Positions 4,782 to 5,412 of a DNA stretch of 5,412 nucleotides are shown here, piece by piece. The stretch is from Akkermansia sp. (GTDB taxonomy: Bacteria; Verrucomicrobiota; Verrucomicrobiia; Verrucomicrobiales; Akkermansiaceae), in NCBI GenBank assembly GCA_017555465.1, contig JAFZGH010000210.1, forward strand, positions 1-5,412, read 5' to 3'. Numbering within the stretch: position 1 is the first letter of the stretch; every line of letters starts with the position of its first letter. A program made the translations under genes and the position numbers. The notes beneath the pieces are model-generated. The model was given only the letters and a program-made list of their open reading frames with translations. It searched no databases and was not told where the DNA came from.

Positions 4782-5412
4782 TTAGAGAAACTCCCGCGGC
4801 GCGGTAGCGGGCAGGGCGTACATGAAGCGTGCGCCGTAGAATTTGTTGGTCACGCGGGAGTCCAGGATGGTGACGATGCCGGTATCCGTCCTGGAGCGGA
4901 TGAGACGCCCGATGCCTTGGCGGAATTTGAGCACGGCTTCGGGCAGGGAGTAGTCGCGGAAGGCGTTTCCGCCGCGGGCGGTGATGTCTTCGATGCGGGC
5001 TTCTACCAGAGGGTTGCCGGGGGATTCAAAGGGGATTTTGGTGACAATGACGTTGGAGAGCGCCTCGCCGGGCACATCCACGCCAGTCCAGAAGCTGTCT
5101 GTGCCCAGCAGCACGCTGCCGATGTTTTCGCGGAAGCTATGCACCATCTGGCTGCGGTTGAGCTCATCTCCCTGCACGAGGAGCGGCCAGCCGCGCTCCT
5201 GGCAGAAGGGGCGCAGGCGGGCGGCCATGGCACGCAGCAGATTGTAGCTGGTGAAGAGAACGAAGGCGCGTCCCTGCGATTCATCCAGCGAGCGCATAAT
5301 CCAGTCAGCCAGGGCGGGGAGGTATTCCTCATCTTCGCTGGCGGGTGGGGGCGGGGGCATGCTGCGCGCCACGATGATGCGCATCTGCTTCTCGAAATCG
5401 AAGGGGCTGCCA
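4782..5412 (-). CDS. DinG/XPD-type ATP-dependent helicase, C-terminal part (partial)
   Basis: The minus-strand gene runs off the right edge. The 209 residues present begin GSPFDFEKQMRI, in frame beyond the Met at 5384, so that Met is internal and not the start. This is the second RecA-like domain of a superfamily 2 helicase related to DinG/XPD, which unwinds DNA 5' to 3' using ATP. Motifs (fragment numbering): SPF-F-KQMRI (2-12); FVLFTSYNLLR (50-60, motif IV region); LLGTDSFWTGVDVPGEALSNVIVTKIPF in two parts (101-115 motif V, 116-128); LKFRQGIGRLIRS (161-173, motif VI with the arginine finger residues R169/R172); and TILDSRV (181-187). The Walker A/B motifs, and any iron-sulphur cluster region, would lie outside the window. 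Composition is GC-rich (37 of 60 bases at 5221-5280), unlike the convergent ATPase gene. No operator or promoter is visible because the 5' end is absent. I leave the symbol blank, since DinG, YoaA and related paralogues cannot be told apart from this fragment. Confidence 0.93.
   Translation of the reverse strand, partial: GSPFDFEKQMRIIVARSMPPPPPASEDEEYLPALADWIMRSLDESQGRAFVLFTSYNLLRAMAARLRPFCQERGWPLLVQGDELNRSQMVHSFRENIGSVLLGTDSFWTGVDVPGEALSNVIVTKIPFESPGNPLVEARIEDITARGGNAFRDYSLPEAVLKFRQGIGRLIRSRTDTGIVTILDSRVTNKFYGARFMYALPATAPREFL

Noticed and set aside
4981..5332. Open frames in other frames over the helicase gene (plus 4981-5247, minus 5003-5332)
   Set aside because: They are shadows of the helicase frame, which has intact motifs V and VI throughout.

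Overview
The window looks like chromosomal DNA of a moderately GC-rich Gram-negative-type bacterium. My best guess is an Akkermansia-like member of Verrucomicrobiota. This is an inference from base composition, the hairpin-rich intergenic DNA and the gene families. No marker gene here settles it.

Layout, left to right. (1) Bases 1-464 hold no credible gene. They contain two near-identical copies of a ~122-bp segment (1-122 and 327-449, offset 326 bp) separated by a run of perfect hairpins, and end in a bidirectional terminator (423-458). (2) A tRNA-Asp (anticodon GTC) lies on the minus strand at 465-539. It has a clear sigma70-type promoter (582-610) that diverges from a second promoter (630-657) reading right. 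(3) The right-going promoter serves a two-gene operon: a polytopic DUF2157-type membrane protein (684-1802) and a GDYXXLXY-type membrane-anchored protein (1819-2655). These families commonly occur as neighbours; their biochemical role is unknown. (4) An AT-rich segment (about 2656-4781) carries a GNAT N-acetyltransferase (2729-3193) and an AAA_14/DUF4143 ATPase (3388-4752). Between them lies a striking control region: three copies of AAAAATGTGAAA at exactly 32-bp steps, within helically phased A-tracts, ending next to a TTGACT box. (5) At the right edge, on the minus strand and GC-rich again, is the C-terminal part of a DinG/XPD-type superfamily 2 DNA helicase (4782-5412, 5' end outside the window).

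The flanking genes (DUF2157, GDYXXLXY, helicase, tRNA) look like resident chromosome. The GNAT and ATPase genes differ in composition (sample 60-base stretches are about 33% GC, against about 60% in the neighbours) and look like an acquired insert or cargo. The most interesting signals are the 32-bp-period repeat/bent-DNA region in front of the ATPase and the duplicated hairpin array next to tRNA-Asp, whose repeat carries an inverted 12-bp match to the tRNA.
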